In this document: positions 33,930 to 43,248 of the stretch, in pieces | Layout: each line of letters starts with the position of its first letter | Position numbering within the stretch: the stretch's first letter is position 1 | From: Halomonas denitrificans | GTDB taxonomy: Bacteria > Pseudomonadota > Gammaproteobacteria > Xanthomonadales > Wenzhouxiangellaceae | NCBI GenBank assembly: GCA_019800895.1 | Contig: JAHVKF010000003.1 | Location: forward strand, 434,001-498,000 | Length of the DNA stretch: 64,000 nt | Direction: 5' to 3' | Notes under the pieces: model-generated | Told to the model about the DNA's origin: nothing | The model's database searches: none | The model's input: the letters and a program-made list of their open reading frames with translations, nothing else | Position numbers and translations under genes: made by a program

Positions 33930-34562
33930 ATGAAGAACCGATCAAGGTCCGGTGAGCGAAGCGTCAATGTCCTTCCCCCCGGTGGACGCCTGGTCCACGA
34001 CCCGCGCTGGCTGGATCCCGGGGCGGCGCTCGGTGTGTTCGAAAGGCTGCTCAGGGAGGTCGACTGGCAGCGACGGAGCGTGAAGATGTTCGGTCGGGAG
34101 GTGCCGCAGCCGCGATTGATCGCGTTCCAGGGCGACGAGGGCGTGAGCTACCGGTACTCGGGCGGGGACTACCTGGCAGCGCCCTGGCACCCGGAGGTCG
34201 GCCTGCTTCGCGATCGCCTGGCCGAAGAACTGGGCGTCGGCTTCACCAGTGCGCTGCTCAACCTGTACCGCGACGGCGCCGATGGAATGGGCTGGCACGC
34301 CGACGACGAGCCCGAGCTGGGCCGCGAACCGACGATCGCTTCGATCAGCCTCGGTGCAGCGCGGCGATTCCTTCTGCGCAATCGGGACGATCGTTCGCGA
34401 CGGTTCGAATACCGTCTCGGCGCGGGCAGCCTGCTGGTCATGGAAGGGGACCTGCAGCATCACTGGCAGCACCGGGTGCCGAAGACGGCGCGCCCGGTCG
34501 GGCCGAGAATCAATCTGACGTTTCGTCGGATCCTGCCTCGAGGTCGGCGTTCGAAGCGCTAG
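33930..34562 (+). CDS. AlkB-like 2-oxoglutarate/Fe(II) dioxygenase
   Basis: A 210-residue protein of the AlkB family, ALKBH2/3-like in length. Iron ligands are His123 and Asp125 in '[13 protein letters not shown]' and His181 in '[12 protein letters not shown]'; 2-oxoglutarate is bound by Arg193 and Arg199 in 'RINLTFR'. '[18 protein letters not shown]' and '[16 protein letters not shown]' are further family signatures. It would remove alkyl groups from 1-methyladenine and 3-methylcytosine in DNA or RNA. Its 3' end overlaps the convergent xseB gene by 53 bp. Confidence 0.92.
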   Translation: MKNRSRSGERSVNVLPPGGRLVHDPRWLDPGAALGVFERLLREVDWQRRSVKMFGREVPQPRLIAFQGDEGVSYRYSGGDYLAAPWHPEVGLLRDRLAEELGVGFTSALLNLYRDGADGMGWHADDEPELGREPTIASISLGAARRFLLRNRDDRSRRFEYRLGAGSLLVMEGDLQHHWQHRVPKTARPVGPRINLTFRRILPRGRRSKR

Positions 34563-34815
34563 CGTTCGAGGCGTCGGTCCCGACCGCTTCGTCGTCCAGC
34601 AGCGCATCGACCTGCTGCTGCGCCGCGTCCAGCATCGCGCGGCACGAGCGGCTGAGCTCGACGCCGTGCTTGAATCGTTCCAGCGACTCGGCCAGTTCCA
34701 GGTCGCCGGATTCCAGCGCCTCGACCAGCGATTCCAGTTCGGCGAGCTGTGCCTCGAAGGACGGCGGCGGATCGGTGCGGGGGCTGGCGTTCTTCGATCG
34801 GGTCGATCCGGTCAT
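34510..34815 (-). CDS. xseB: Exodeoxyribonuclease VII small subunit
   Basis: A 101-residue protein with the XseB helical hairpin: 'SFEAQLAELESLVEALESGD' and 'LAESLERFKHGVELSRSCRA'. It partners XseA (start of the window) in a large complex that degrades single-stranded DNA. An acidic Asn/Ala/Ser-rich tail of about 30 residues follows the core, and it is this tail that overlaps the alkB-like gene on the other strand. The start at 34815 has only a weak GAGAG. It lies 118 bp after tilS on the same strand; no ispA or dxs follows, unlike in many relatives. Confidence 0.9.
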   Translation of the reverse strand: MTGSTRSKNASPRTDPPPSFEAQLAELESLVEALESGDLELAESLERFKHGVELSRSCRAMLDAAQQQVDALLDDEAVGTDASNASASNADLEAGSDETSD

Positions 34816-34933
34816 CGTCGTGGCTCTCGCATGCGGTGGGTCGGTTGGGGCGGACCGGTCCGTCGATCCGACTGACGCGGATGCGAGTCGCATTCCGGCG
34901 GCGGCCGGGCAGGCTGCGGCCCGCGCTTGCGCA

Positions 34934-36322
34934 TCAGCGGCGGACGGGCATCGATCCGCGATGGACATAGGGTAGCAAGTCGTCGGGAACGCCGGTCCAG
35001 GAGAGCCCGGCATCGACCAACATCGGATCCTGCCAGCGGGTGCCGAGGGCACGCAATCGACCGTCGACCCGGAGCGCAGGGACGCGGTGCCGGCGCCAGG
35101 GCGGCAGGCCGGCCTCGCGCAGGAGCTCGGCGGCTTTCCGGCGCGGACCGCCTTGGTGCAGGCGCAAGCGCTCGCCGGGGTCGAGTGCTCCGATCGCGAC
35201 GCGGCCGCGGATCGAGCGCCACCCGATCCGCCCCAGGTCGGCCGGCAGGTCCAGATGGGTACGGTCACCCTCGATGGGAGCGTCGCGTGCCTCGACCGCC
35301 CAGTCGCTCGGCGTGGCCGGTCCGCGATCCAGCCACAGGGCGTCACGCCATGCATGCAGGCGATATGCGGCGTCGACGAGAACCGGCGTGCGGTCCGCGC
35401 CGGCCCGGTGGCACTGGGCGCGGAACTCGGTCAGCCGTTCGTGGCCCGGAGGCGGATCGGGTCGCAGCCAATCGCGCAGCACCTCCAGCGCACGCGCCTC
35501 GGGAAGTGCCAGCCAGGCCCTCCGGTCGAGGACTGTTTCGCTCGACGCCTCGTCGTTCGCCCCCGGTTCGGCCGACCGCACGCTTGCACCGCGGCGTCCG
35601 ATCAAGGCGCTGCGGTCGTCCACGGCCCGTTGCTCGACGGCGTCGGCTGCATGGTCCAGCCAGCCCAGGGAACGGAGGACCGCCGACCGATAGCCCGGCC
35701 AGCGCGCCTCGATGATCGGCAGCACGTCATTGCGCAGGTGATTCCGATCGGGGCCGTCGTCGTCGTTGGTCGGATCGGCGATCCAGTCGATCCCCGCGTC
35801 TTCCAGCTCGGCGCGCAGTTCGGCCCGGGTCCAGGCCAGCAGCGGACGCCCCAGCCAGCCACGGCCGAGCGGCCTGCGCACCGGCATGCCGGCCAGCCCG
35901 CGCGGTCCGGCGCCGCGCATCAGCATCAGGAAAAGCGTTTCGATCCGATCGTCGAGATGGTGCGCGGTGAGGACAGTCTCGCCGGGGGCGAGACGCTCGG
36001 CGATGGCTGCGTAGCGGGCCTCGCGTGCCGCCGCTTCGGTTCCGACGCCTTCGCGCAGGCGCCGGGGATCGAGCGTGATGCGATCGCAGGGAACGGCGAG
36101 CGACGCGGCGACGCGGCAGGCCCGGTCGGCGCGGTCCGCGCTGGCCTCGTCGAGCCGGTGATCGACGTGCACCGCGTGCAGGCGGGCGGCCAGCCCGGCG
36201 GCGATCAGCCGGTGCAGCAGACAGGTCGAGTCGGGGCCGCCGCTGAACGCGATCCAGAGCGTGCCGTGTGCATCCCAGGCCCGATGGTCCAGCGCGGGCC
36301 GACCGGATGCGTCGCACTTCAC
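34934..36322 (-). CDS. tilS: tRNA(Ile)-lysidine synthase
   Basis: A 462-residue N-type ATP pyrophosphatase. The P-loop is SGGPDS at residues 27-32, followed by '[20 protein letters not shown]', '[20 protein letters not shown]' and '[20 protein letters not shown]'; the C-terminal domains bind the tRNA. It converts C34 of tRNA-Ile(CAU) to lysidine so that the anticodon reads AUA. It begins with GTG in a GTGA overlap with the accA stop, so it depends on accA translation. Confidence 0.93.
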   Translation of the reverse strand: MKCDASGRPALDHRAWDAHGTLWIAFSGGPDSTCLLHRLIAAGLAARLHAVHVDHRLDEASADRADRACRVAASLAVPCDRITLDPRRLREGVGTEAAAREARYAAIAERLAPGETVLTAHHLDDRIETLFLMLMRGAGPRGLAGMPVRRPLGRGWLGRPLLAWTRAELRAELEDAGIDWIADPTNDDDGPDRNHLRNDVLPIIEARWPGYRSAVLRSLGWLDHAADAVEQRAVDDRSALIGRRGASVRSAEPGANDEASSETVLDRRAWLALPEARALEVLRDWLRPDPPPGHERLTEFRAQCHRAGADRTPVLVDAAYRLHAWRDALWLDRGPATPSDWAVEARDAPIEGDRTHLDLPADLGRIGWRSIRGRVAIGALDPGERLRLHQGGPRRKAAELLREAGLPPWRRHRVPALRVDGRLRALGTRWQDPMLVDAGLSWTGVPDDLLPYVHRGSMPVRR

Positions 36323-37278
36323 TCGCGGTCCAGTGCGCCCATCTGCATCAGGCGCTGGTAGCGCGTGTCCAGTCGCTCCTGGTCGGACTGCCGGTCCAGG
36401 GCCTCGAGCTGGTTGATCAACAACTCCTTCATGCGCTGCGCGGTCTGGGCCGGGTCGCGATGGGCGCCGCCCAGCGGTTCACGAATCACGCTGTCGACCA
36501 GCCCCTGGCGCTTGAGCTTCGATGCCGTCAGGCCGAGCGCGCCGGCCGCCACCTCTGCCTTCTCCGCGCTCTTGTAGAGGATCGACGCACAGCCTTCCGG
36601 CGAGATCACCGAGTAGATCGAATACTGCAGCATGTTGGTCCGGTCGCCGACGCCGATCGCCAGGGCTCCGCCCGAGCCGCCCTCGCCGATCACGGTGCAG
36701 ACGATCGGGACCGAAAGACGCGCCATGACCATCAGGTTCCGTGCGATCGCCTCGGACTGGCCGCGCTCTTCGGCGCCCACGCCCGGGTAGGCGCCGGGCG
36801 TGTCGATGAAGGTGAGGATGGGAAGGCCGAAGCGCTCGGCCATTTCCATCAGCCGCTTGGCCTTGCGGTAGCCCTCCGGCCGCGGCATTCCGAAGTTGCG
36901 GTGGATCTTCTCCTTCGTGTCGCGGCCCTTCTGGTGTCCGATCACCATGCAGGCGCGTCCGTCCAGCGAGGCCAGGCCGCCGACGATGGCGTGATCGTCG
37001 GCGAACATCCGGTCGCCGTGAAGTTCCTGGAAACGGTCGAAGACCAGCGGAACGTAGTCGAGCGTGTACGGCCGCTTCGGATGGCGCGCGAGCTGCGAGA
37101 TCTGCCAGTCGCTGAGACCGGAAAAGATCGTTTCGATGCGCTCGGCGCACTTCGCCTCCAGCCGCTCGATCTCTTCTTCGAGGTTGAGTTCCTGACTGGT
37201 GCCGACGTTGCGCAGCTCGGCCAGCTTGGCTTCAAGCTCCGCGATCGGCTGTTCGAAATCCAGGTAGTTCGACGTCAT
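36319..37278 (-). CDS. accA: Acetyl-CoA carboxylase carboxyltransferase subunit alpha
   Basis: A 319-residue protein of standard length. '[18 protein letters not shown]' starts the N-terminal helices, and the crotonase-like core contains '[20 protein letters not shown]', '[20 protein letters not shown]' and '[17 protein letters not shown]'. With AccD it transfers the carboxyl group from biotin-BCCP to acetyl-CoA, giving malonyl-CoA for fatty acid synthesis. The accA-tilS order is common in gammaproteobacteria. The 161 bp upstream of accA hold nothing recognisable. Confidence 0.96.
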   Translation of the reverse strand: MTSNYLDFEQPIAELEAKLAELRNVGTSQELNLEEEIERLEAKCAERIETIFSGLSDWQISQLARHPKRPYTLDYVPLVFDRFQELHGDRMFADDHAIVGGLASLDGRACMVIGHQKGRDTKEKIHRNFGMPRPEGYRKAKRLMEMAERFGLPILTFIDTPGAYPGVGAEERGQSEAIARNLMVMARLSVPIVCTVIGEGGSGGALAIGVGDRTNMLQYSIYSVISPEGCASILYKSAEKAEVAAGALGLTASKLKRQGLVDSVIREPLGGAHRDPAQTAQRMKELLINQLEALDRQSDQERLDTRYQRLMQMGALDRE

Positions 37279-37439
37279 CGATGTCGGGGTCCGGAAAACA
37301 ATCGCTCAGTATAGCGACCGATGCCCGAGGCCGGAACCCATGTCGCGGCGGCGTCCGGGACCGGGGCCCGAGCCGCGGCAGACGCCGAGATTCTCCGTTT
37401 GCTGCTTGCCATGCGCTGGTCGCGGATCGCGGCGTACGG

Positions 37440-38366
37440 TCACAGTTCGAACGCTTCGGTCGGGATGGCTTCCGGGGTCCAGGCCTCGAGTGCCCAGGAC
37501 CACAGGGAGTCCAGCGTCCGGACGCCGCTCGGCGGTCGATGACCCAGCGCGGTCAGGGCCAGCGCCAGCGCCTCCCGCGGCGGACGCGAGGCCACCGGGT
37601 CGGCGCCGGTCGATTTCGACAGCTTTCGGCCGGTCGAATCCACGACCAGGGGCAGGTGCATCCAGGCCGGCGGCGGCGCGCCGAGCGCTTCGAACAGCGC
37701 CTGCTGCCGGCCCGAGGAGTCGAGCAGATCGGCGCCGCGGACCACCTCGGTGATGCCGGCCGCGAGGTCGTCGACCACGACGGCGAGCTGGTACGCGTAG
37801 AAGCCGTCGGCGCGGCGGATCACGACGTCGCCGCACAGTTCCGCTAGCGATTCGTCGAACTCGCCGCGCAGCCGGTCGCGGACCCGGACGGGAGCCTCCG
37901 GCACCCGGAAGCGGATGCTGCGCGCCTCGGAACCCGGCGGCAGGCCGTCGCGGCAGGTGCCCGGGTAGACGCCGGACGCGGGCAGATCGGATCGGCTGCA
38001 GCAGCAGGGGAACGCTCGGCCGGCGGCCAGCAGTCGCTGTACGGCATCCCGGTGCAGCGGAGTGGAATCGATCTGCCGGACCACCGGTCCATCGGAGCGC
38101 AGGCCGAAGCGTGCCAGCGTTTCGAGTTGATCACGCGCCGCCCCCGCGACGACCCGTGGCGGGTCGATGTCCTCGATGCGGATGGTCCATCGGCCGCCGT
38201 GGTGCCGCGCCTGGAGGTAGCTCCCGACCGCCGCGACCAGCGAACCGAAGTGCAGCGGCCCGGTCGGCGATGGCGCGAAGCGACCTCGATAGGGCGCTCG
38301 ATCGGCGGCACGCCCGTCCGGGCGCTGCTGCTTGTCTTTTTCCGGCGCGGCAACCATATTCGCCAT
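37440..38366 (-). CDS. gluQ: Glutamyl-Q tRNA(Asp) synthetase
   Basis: A 308-residue truncated glutamyl-tRNA synthetase paralogue. It has 'RGRFAPSPTGPLHFGSLVAA' (HIGH-type site), the zinc-binding group 'CCCSRSDLPASGVYPGTC' and the KMSKS-type loop 'RKLSKSTG', but no anticodon-binding domain. It attaches glutamate to the queuosine base of tRNA-Asp. The start at 38366 follows AAAGGGA closely; an ATG at 38357 is an alternative. It is divergent from htpX with only 26 bp between starts, so each promoter must lie in the other gene. Confidence 0.9.
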   Translation of the reverse strand: MANMVAAPEKDKQQRPDGRAADRAPYRGRFAPSPTGPLHFGSLVAAVGSYLQARHHGGRWTIRIEDIDPPRVVAGAARDQLETLARFGLRSDGPVVRQIDSTPLHRDAVQRLLAAGRAFPCCCSRSDLPASGVYPGTCRDGLPPGSEARSIRFRVPEAPVRVRDRLRGEFDESLAELCGDVVIRRADGFYAYQLAVVVDDLAAGITEVVRGADLLDSSGRQQALFEALGAPPPAWMHLPLVVDSTGRKLSKSTGADPVASRPPREALALALTALGHRPPSGVRTLDSLWSWALEAWTPEAIPTEAFEL

Positions 38367-38392
38367 CGGTCCCTTTCTACGGAAACCCCCAC

Positions 38393-39277
38393 ATGATGCG
38401 TCGAATCGGCTTGTTCCTGGGCACCAACCTGGCGATCCTCGTCGTGCTCGGGGTCGTGATGAACCTGCTCGAACCCTGGCTGCGCGCGCAGGGCATCGAT
38501 TACAACTTCGCCTACACGCTGGTGTTCGCGTTCCTGTTCGGCATGGGCGGCGCGTTCGTTTCGCTGCTCCTGAGCAAGAAGATCGCGCTGATGACCACCG
38601 GCGCCAAGGTGATCGGGTCGCCGTCGGGGGACATCGAACGCTGGCTGGTCTCGACGGTCGAGCGGCAGGCGCGCGAAGCCGGCATCGGCATGCCCGACGT
38701 CGCCATCTTCGAGGCCGCCGAGCCCAACGCCTTCGCAACCGGCGCGTCACGCAACAAGGCCCTGGTCGCGGTCTCGACGGGCCTGCTTCGTACCATGCGC
38801 CGCAACGAGGTCGAGGCCGTCCTCGCCCACGAGGTCTCGCACGTGGCCAACGGCGACATGATCACGATGACCCTGCTGCAGGGCGTGCTCAATACCTTCG
38901 TGTTGCTGCTGTCGCGCGTGCTCGGCCAGCTGATCGACCGCGTCGTGTTCCGCAGCGAAAGAGGCTACGGGCCGGGGTACTTCATCAGCGTGATCGTTCT
39001 GCAGATCGTGCTCGGCATCCTGGCCAGCATGATCGTAATGGCTTTCTCCCGCTGGCGCGAGTTCCGCGCCGATGCCGGCGGCGCGCGCCTGTCGGGACGC
39101 CAGAACATGATCGCCGCGCTGGAACGGCTGCGCCAGAGTCAGCAGCCGGGACAGTTGCCCGAAGCGGTCGAGGCCTTCGGTGTCCGGGGTCGGACCGGGC
39201 AAGGCTTCAAGCGTCTGTTCATGAGCCACCCGCCGCTCGAGGAGCGCATCCAGGCGCTGCACGACGGCGTCCGCTGA
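38393..39277 (+). CDS. htpX: Membrane zinc metalloprotease HtpX
   Basis: A 294-residue M48 peptidase. Two N-terminal helices ('GLFLGTNLAILVVLGVVMNL', 'YTLVFAFLFGMGGAFVSLLL') are followed by 'AEPNAFATGASRNKALVAVS', the zinc site HEVSH at residues 146-150, two more helices and the third ligand in 'WREFRADAGGARLSG'. HtpX degrades damaged inner-membrane proteins with FtsH. Two adjacent ATG codons (38393, 38396) exist; MMRRI is the family's usual start. Promoter elements would overlap gluQ. Confidence 0.95.
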   Translation: MMRRIGLFLGTNLAILVVLGVVMNLLEPWLRAQGIDYNFAYTLVFAFLFGMGGAFVSLLLSKKIALMTTGAKVIGSPSGDIERWLVSTVERQAREAGIGMPDVAIFEAAEPNAFATGASRNKALVAVSTGLLRTMRRNEVEAVLAHEVSHVANGDMITMTLLQGVLNTFVLLLSRVLGQLIDRVVFRSERGYGPGYFISVIVLQIVLGILASMIVMAFSRWREFRADAGGARLSGRQNMIAALERLRQSQQPGQLPEAVEAFGVRGRTGQGFKRLFMSHPPLEERIQALHDGVR

Positions 39278-39330
39278 GCGGGGCCGCCCGGCCGCGGACG
39301 ATTCCGGCTCGACTCCGCCGAGCCAGGGCC

Positions 39331-41364
39331 TCAGTCGCGGACGAAGTCGTCCTGGACCAACGTGATGCCGTACTGCCAGAGCGCGGCGAGATCGGCGGTG
39401 TTCTCGACCTTGGGCGCGATGACCTCGATCGCGTGGCTCTTGGCCTCGCGCGCGAGCGACTCCAGTGCGGCCTTGGCGACATCGTCGCGACCGAGCGCGG
39501 ACGACAGGTTGCCCTCGATCTTCAGGAAATCGAAGCTCAGGTTCTTCAGCAGCAGGTCGACCTTGGCGTCCAGCGTGACGCCGAGCAGCGCGAAGCGGAC
39601 GCCCCGCGCGGCGAAGCGATTGGCGAACCGCTGGACTTCACGCAGCGATTCCTGGATTTCGGCCTCGTGGACCCCGACGATCAGGCGCTGGCCCGGCAGC
39701 GACTCGTCTTCGATGCGTTCCTGCAGCCAGTCCACGAAGTCGTCTTCCGTGAGACTCGGCAGTGAGAGCGGAATCAGCAGGTGCGATTCCTCGTCGATAC
39801 CGTCGGCGATCAGCCGCTCGATCAGGTGACGATCCACGTCGGTGGCCAGCCCGGCCTTGACCGCCGCGGGTCGATAGGTCGACGGCAGGATGACCTCGTC
39901 GCTGCCCTCGGTGCGGAGCCGGCACTCGCACTCGCGAATCTGGAACGCATCGTCTTCCATGCTGGTGATCGGGAGCTGGACGAGTCGGAATTCCTTGTTG
40001 TTGAGCGCGTGGCGCAGTCGCTCGGACCACTGCTCGAGTTCGTCGCCGTCGCCCGTGTCGGCGCTGGGCCGGTAGCGGACATAGCAGTTGCCGCCGGTGC
40101 GCTCGGCTTCCTGGAGCGCGGTCTGGGCCTGGGCGAGCAGTTCGTCGGCACTGAACATCTGCCCGGCGCCCAGCGCGATGCCGACGGAGACGGTGATCGT
40201 CGGCGACTTGCCGCCGATCTCGAGAATCTTCCCGGAAAAATGTTCGACCAGGCGGGTTGCCAGCGCAACCACTTCGCCGCGGTCTTCGACCTGCTGCCGA
40301 ACGGCCATCACGTTGTCCGTGAGCCGGGTCGGCAGCAATTCGTCGTCGACGACCTCGCCGAACAGCTCGGCCATCTGCAGGATGATCTGATCGGAGGCCG
40401 CGGCGCCGACCTTGCGCTGCAGCGCGGCGTATTCGTCGAGGGAAACCAGCAGCACCGCCGTATTGTGGCCTTCGTCGACGTCGGCCATGTCGTCTTGCAG
40501 CAGGCGGATGAACTCCTGGCGGTTGAGCAGGCCGGTCAGCATGTCGCGCGAGCGAAGCTTTTCCAGTTCCTGCTGGAGCTCTTCGCTGTCGCCGGCGGCG
40601 ACCTTTTCGCGGACCATGATCTGGATGCAGTCCTCGCCCTCGTAGCGCGACGGTGAGAACTCGGCACGGGCACGGAATTCGCTGCCGTCGGCTCGAATCG
40701 CCTGGACATCGATCGGCGCATCGGGCACGTCGCCCCGGGCCAGGGACTTCAGCAGCGACTTGAGGTCCGTGCCGTCGTGCGCGTTGGTCAGCAGGTCGAG
40801 GATCGAGAAGCCCTCCAGCTCTTCGAACTCGGGATAGCCGAACTGCTCGAGGTAGCTGGGATTGGCGTAGACGTGCAGGCCCTCGTGCAGATAGGCGATC
40901 GCTTCGCGCGAGGATTCCAGCAGGAGGTTGTAGCGCTCCTGGATGTCGCTGACCTGGTGCAGTTCGCGAGCCTGGGAACGGGCGGTTCGGATCTGGTCGG
41001 CGCGCTCGCGGATCAATCGTGCGGCATTGCGCGGATCGTCGGAGCGCGCGATGCCCTCGGCTGCGCACTGGGCGGCCGCGGCGGCGGATTCGGGTTCCAT
41101 GTCGACCAGTGCGATCAGCGGAGCCGGCGGCTTCTGCGCGCGGAGCGCCCGCGCCAGCGGTTCGATCAGCGCCTGGCTGCCGCCATGGACGTGGACGATG
41201 CCGATGTCGATCGACGCTTCCTCGCTGGTCCGGGTGATCGCGTTCGGCGTGTCGGCGAACTGGAACAGCAGTCCGGCGTCATCGACCGCGGATTCGAGTT
41301 CGCCGACGATGCCGGGGTCGTCGTCCACGGTCAGCACAGTGAGTCGGTCCTGGCGGTCCGCCAT
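39331..41364 (-). CDS. FimX-like degenerate REC-PAS-GGDEF-EAL protein
   Basis: A 677-residue four-domain protein. The receiver-like domain (8-125) keeps 'LTVDDDPGIV' but lacks the phospho-Asp ('IDIGIVHVHGG'). A PAS domain spans about 145-255. In the GGDEF domain (270-430) the signature is replaced by RLTDNVMAV (347-355), so no cyclase activity is expected. In the EAL domain (455-677) EAL reads ECR ('RECECRLR'), so no phosphodiesterase activity is expected. This architecture and pattern of decay match FimX, which binds c-di-GMP and controls type IV pilus extension. No pilus genes are nearby. The start has AAAGGAG six bases upstream. Confidence 0.85.
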   Translation of the reverse strand: MADRQDRLTVLTVDDDPGIVGELESAVDDAGLLFQFADTPNAITRTSEEASIDIGIVHVHGGSQALIEPLARALRAQKPPAPLIALVDMEPESAAAAAQCAAEGIARSDDPRNAARLIRERADQIRTARSQARELHQVSDIQERYNLLLESSREAIAYLHEGLHVYANPSYLEQFGYPEFEELEGFSILDLLTNAHDGTDLKSLLKSLARGDVPDAPIDVQAIRADGSEFRARAEFSPSRYEGEDCIQIMVREKVAAGDSEELQQELEKLRSRDMLTGLLNRQEFIRLLQDDMADVDEGHNTAVLLVSLDEYAALQRKVGAAASDQIILQMAELFGEVVDDELLPTRLTDNVMAVRQQVEDRGEVVALATRLVEHFSGKILEIGGKSPTITVSVGIALGAGQMFSADELLAQAQTALQEAERTGGNCYVRYRPSADTGDGDELEQWSERLRHALNNKEFRLVQLPITSMEDDAFQIRECECRLRTEGSDEVILPSTYRPAAVKAGLATDVDRHLIERLIADGIDEESHLLIPLSLPSLTEDDFVDWLQERIEDESLPGQRLIVGVHEAEIQESLREVQRFANRFAARGVRFALLGVTLDAKVDLLLKNLSFDFLKIEGNLSSALGRDDVAKAALESLAREAKSHAIEVIAPKVENTADLAALWQYGITLVQDDFVRD

Positions 41365-41552
41365 GCGGGCTCCTTTCCTAGCTTCGGTTGACGTGCGTCG
41401 TTGCCATTGAATCGTGACCCCCCATCGTCGCCCCGTTGCCGTTCGGAACGAACCCCCGACCTCGCGCATTCTACGATGCCCGACGACGCCGCGCGACCGC
41501 TCTTCGTCCGCCCGCTCGCGAGTCGCGCTTCGGCGCCTCGCAGGCGATCGCT

Positions 41553-42554
41553 TCAGAGCACGGGAAGCTTGTAGGGGGCCCCCGCACGCTCGCGGACCAG
41601 GCGCGGCACCAGGTAGCCGGGAAGCCGCCGACGCAGGGTTTCGACGAGTCGCGATGCGGTGGCCTCGTCGACCTCGAAGTGTGCGCTGCCGTGAACGCGG
41701 TCGAGCAGGTGCAGGTAGTAGGGCAGGGCGCCGGCTTCGAAGCCGGTCTCCATCAGCCCGGCCAGCGCATCGGCATCGTCGTTCACGCCGGCCAGAAGCA
41801 CGGCCTGGTTCAGCACCCAGCCGCCGGCCTCGCGGAGCCGGGCCAGCGATCCGGCCACTTCCGCGTCGAATTCCCGCGCGTGGTTCGCGTGCACGACCAC
41901 CACCGGCGTCCACGGCAAGGCGGCCAGCCAGTCGCACAGGTTCTCGTCGACCCGGGCCGGGAGCGTGACCGGCATGCGGGTGTGGATTCTCAGCCGTTTC
42001 AGGCCGGGGGCCCCGGCCAGGACCTCGCCGAGCCGGCGCAACCGTTCGGTGGACAGCATCAGCGGGTCGCCGCCGGACAGGATGATCTCGGTGACGTCGG
42101 GCCGGTCGGCCAGGTACTCGGCGAGGGCGTCGAACTCGGATGCCCGCGCCTGGTGCTCGGCGTACGGAAACTCCCGGCGGAAGCAGTAGCGACAGTGGAT
42201 CGCACAGGCGCCGGTGGTGATGACCAGCACTCGTCCGTGGTACTTGTGCAGCAGCCCCGCGCCGGCCCGGCTGGCCGCATCGCCGACGGGGTCGGTGTCG
42301 AAGCCATCGACCGCCGTCCGCTCGCGGGTCCGCGGCAGGACCTGGCGCAGCAGCGGGTCGTGCGGGTCGCCCTTGCGCATGCGATCGACGAAGGCGCGCG
42401 GCACGCGCAGGGGAAACGGGCTGTCGGGGTCCAGGCCCAGTGCGGCCGGGTCCAGCCCGAGGTGGTCGAGAAGGGCATGACCGTCACGCCAGGCGTCGCG
42501 AAGTTGCTGCGACCAGTCGGAGGCGGCCTTGGAACGATGCGGGAGCGTTATCAT
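41553..42554 (-). CDS. epmB: EF-P beta-lysylation protein EpmB (lysine 2,3-aminomutase-like)
   Basis: A 333-residue radical-SAM/PLP protein of the KamA family. The cluster motif is Cys117, Cys121 and Cys124 in '[18 protein letters not shown]'; '[20 protein letters not shown]' and '[19 protein letters not shown]' follow. The PLP Lys is expected in the C-terminal part '[10 protein letters not shown]'. EpmB turns alpha-lysine into beta-lysine, which EpmA attaches to Lys34 of EF-P. The ATG at 42554 is preferred to a GTG at 42623, since '[20 protein letters not shown]' is the family N-terminus. It is divergent from efp, its substrate, with 124 bp between starts. Confidence 0.92.
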   Translation of the reverse strand: MITLPHRSKAASDWSQQLRDAWRDGHALLDHLGLDPAALGLDPDSPFPLRVPRAFVDRMRKGDPHDPLLRQVLPRTRERTAVDGFDTDPVGDAASRAGAGLLHKYHGRVLVITTGACAIHCRYCFRREFPYAEHQARASEFDALAEYLADRPDVTEIILSGGDPLMLSTERLRRLGEVLAGAPGLKRLRIHTRMPVTLPARVDENLCDWLAALPWTPVVVVHANHAREFDAEVAGSLARLREAGGWVLNQAVLLAGVNDDADALAGLMETGFEAGALPYYLHLLDRVHGSAHFEVDEATASRLVETLRRRLPGYLVPRLVRERAGAPYKLPVL

Positions 42555-42678
42555 TACGGGCTGGATATCGAAACCTCGGTCGGACCGGATCGAAACGGCA
42601 GGAAACGGGCCGGACGGGCACACCCCGATCCGGAGTGCCGGATTGTACGAGACCGACCGCTACCGAACTGGAGACGAC

Positions 42679-43248
42679 ATGGCGAACTACGGAGCGAACG
42701 ACCTCAAGAACGGCCTCAAGGTGCTGTTCGACGGCGACCCGCACAACATCATGGACACGGAATTCGTGAAGCCCGGCAAGGGCCAGGCCTTCACCCGGAT
42801 TCGCGTGCGCAACCTGAAGACCGGCCGGGTGGTCGAGAAGACCATCAAGTCGAACGAGTCGGTCGAGAGCGCCGACGTGTTCGAGAAGGAAGTGCAGTAC
42901 CTCTACAGCGACGGCGAGTTCTGGCACTTCATGGACCCGGACAGCTTCGAGCAGTTGGCCGCCGATGCAGTCACGGTCGGCGACAGCGCCAAGTGGCTGA
43001 AGGAAGAGGACCGCTGCCAGATCACGCTGTTCAACGGTGAGCCGATCACCGTGATGCCGCCGAACTTCGTCGAGCTGAAGGTCGTCCAGACCGATCCCGG
43101 CGTGCGCGGCGACACCTCCGGCGGCGGCGGCAAGCCGGCCGAGATGGAGACCGGCGCCACCGTGCGCGTGCCGCTGTTCATCAACGAGGGCGAGGTGCTG
43201 CGCATCGACACCCGCACCGGTGAGTACGTGTCGCGAGTCAAGGAGTGA
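42679..43248 (+). CDS. efp: Elongation factor P
   Basis: A 189-residue EF-P. The tip loop of domain I is KPGKGQAF with Lys34, the residue beta-lysylated by EpmA/EpmB; epmB is the divergent neighbour. Domain II/III signatures are '[20 protein letters not shown]' and '[20 protein letters not shown]'. It rescues ribosomes stalled at polyproline. The window also holds efpL, so the cell has both branches. The initiator ATG has a 'ggagacgac' just upstream. The stop codon overlaps the next gene's ATG. Confidence 0.96.
   Translation: MANYGANDLKNGLKVLFDGDPHNIMDTEFVKPGKGQAFTRIRVRNLKTGRVVEKTIKSNESVESADVFEKEVQYLYSDGEFWHFMDPDSFEQLAADAVTVGDSAKWLKEEDRCQITLFNGEPITVMPPNFVELKVVQTDPGVRGDTSGGGGKPAEMETGATVRVPLFINEGEVLRIDTRTGEYVSRVKE

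Noticed and set aside
34395-34420. tRNA-like ggttcgaatacc string
   Set aside because: It lies within the AlkB-like coding sequence, and no acceptor or anticodon arms can be formed around it. No tRNA gene was recognised anywhere in the window.
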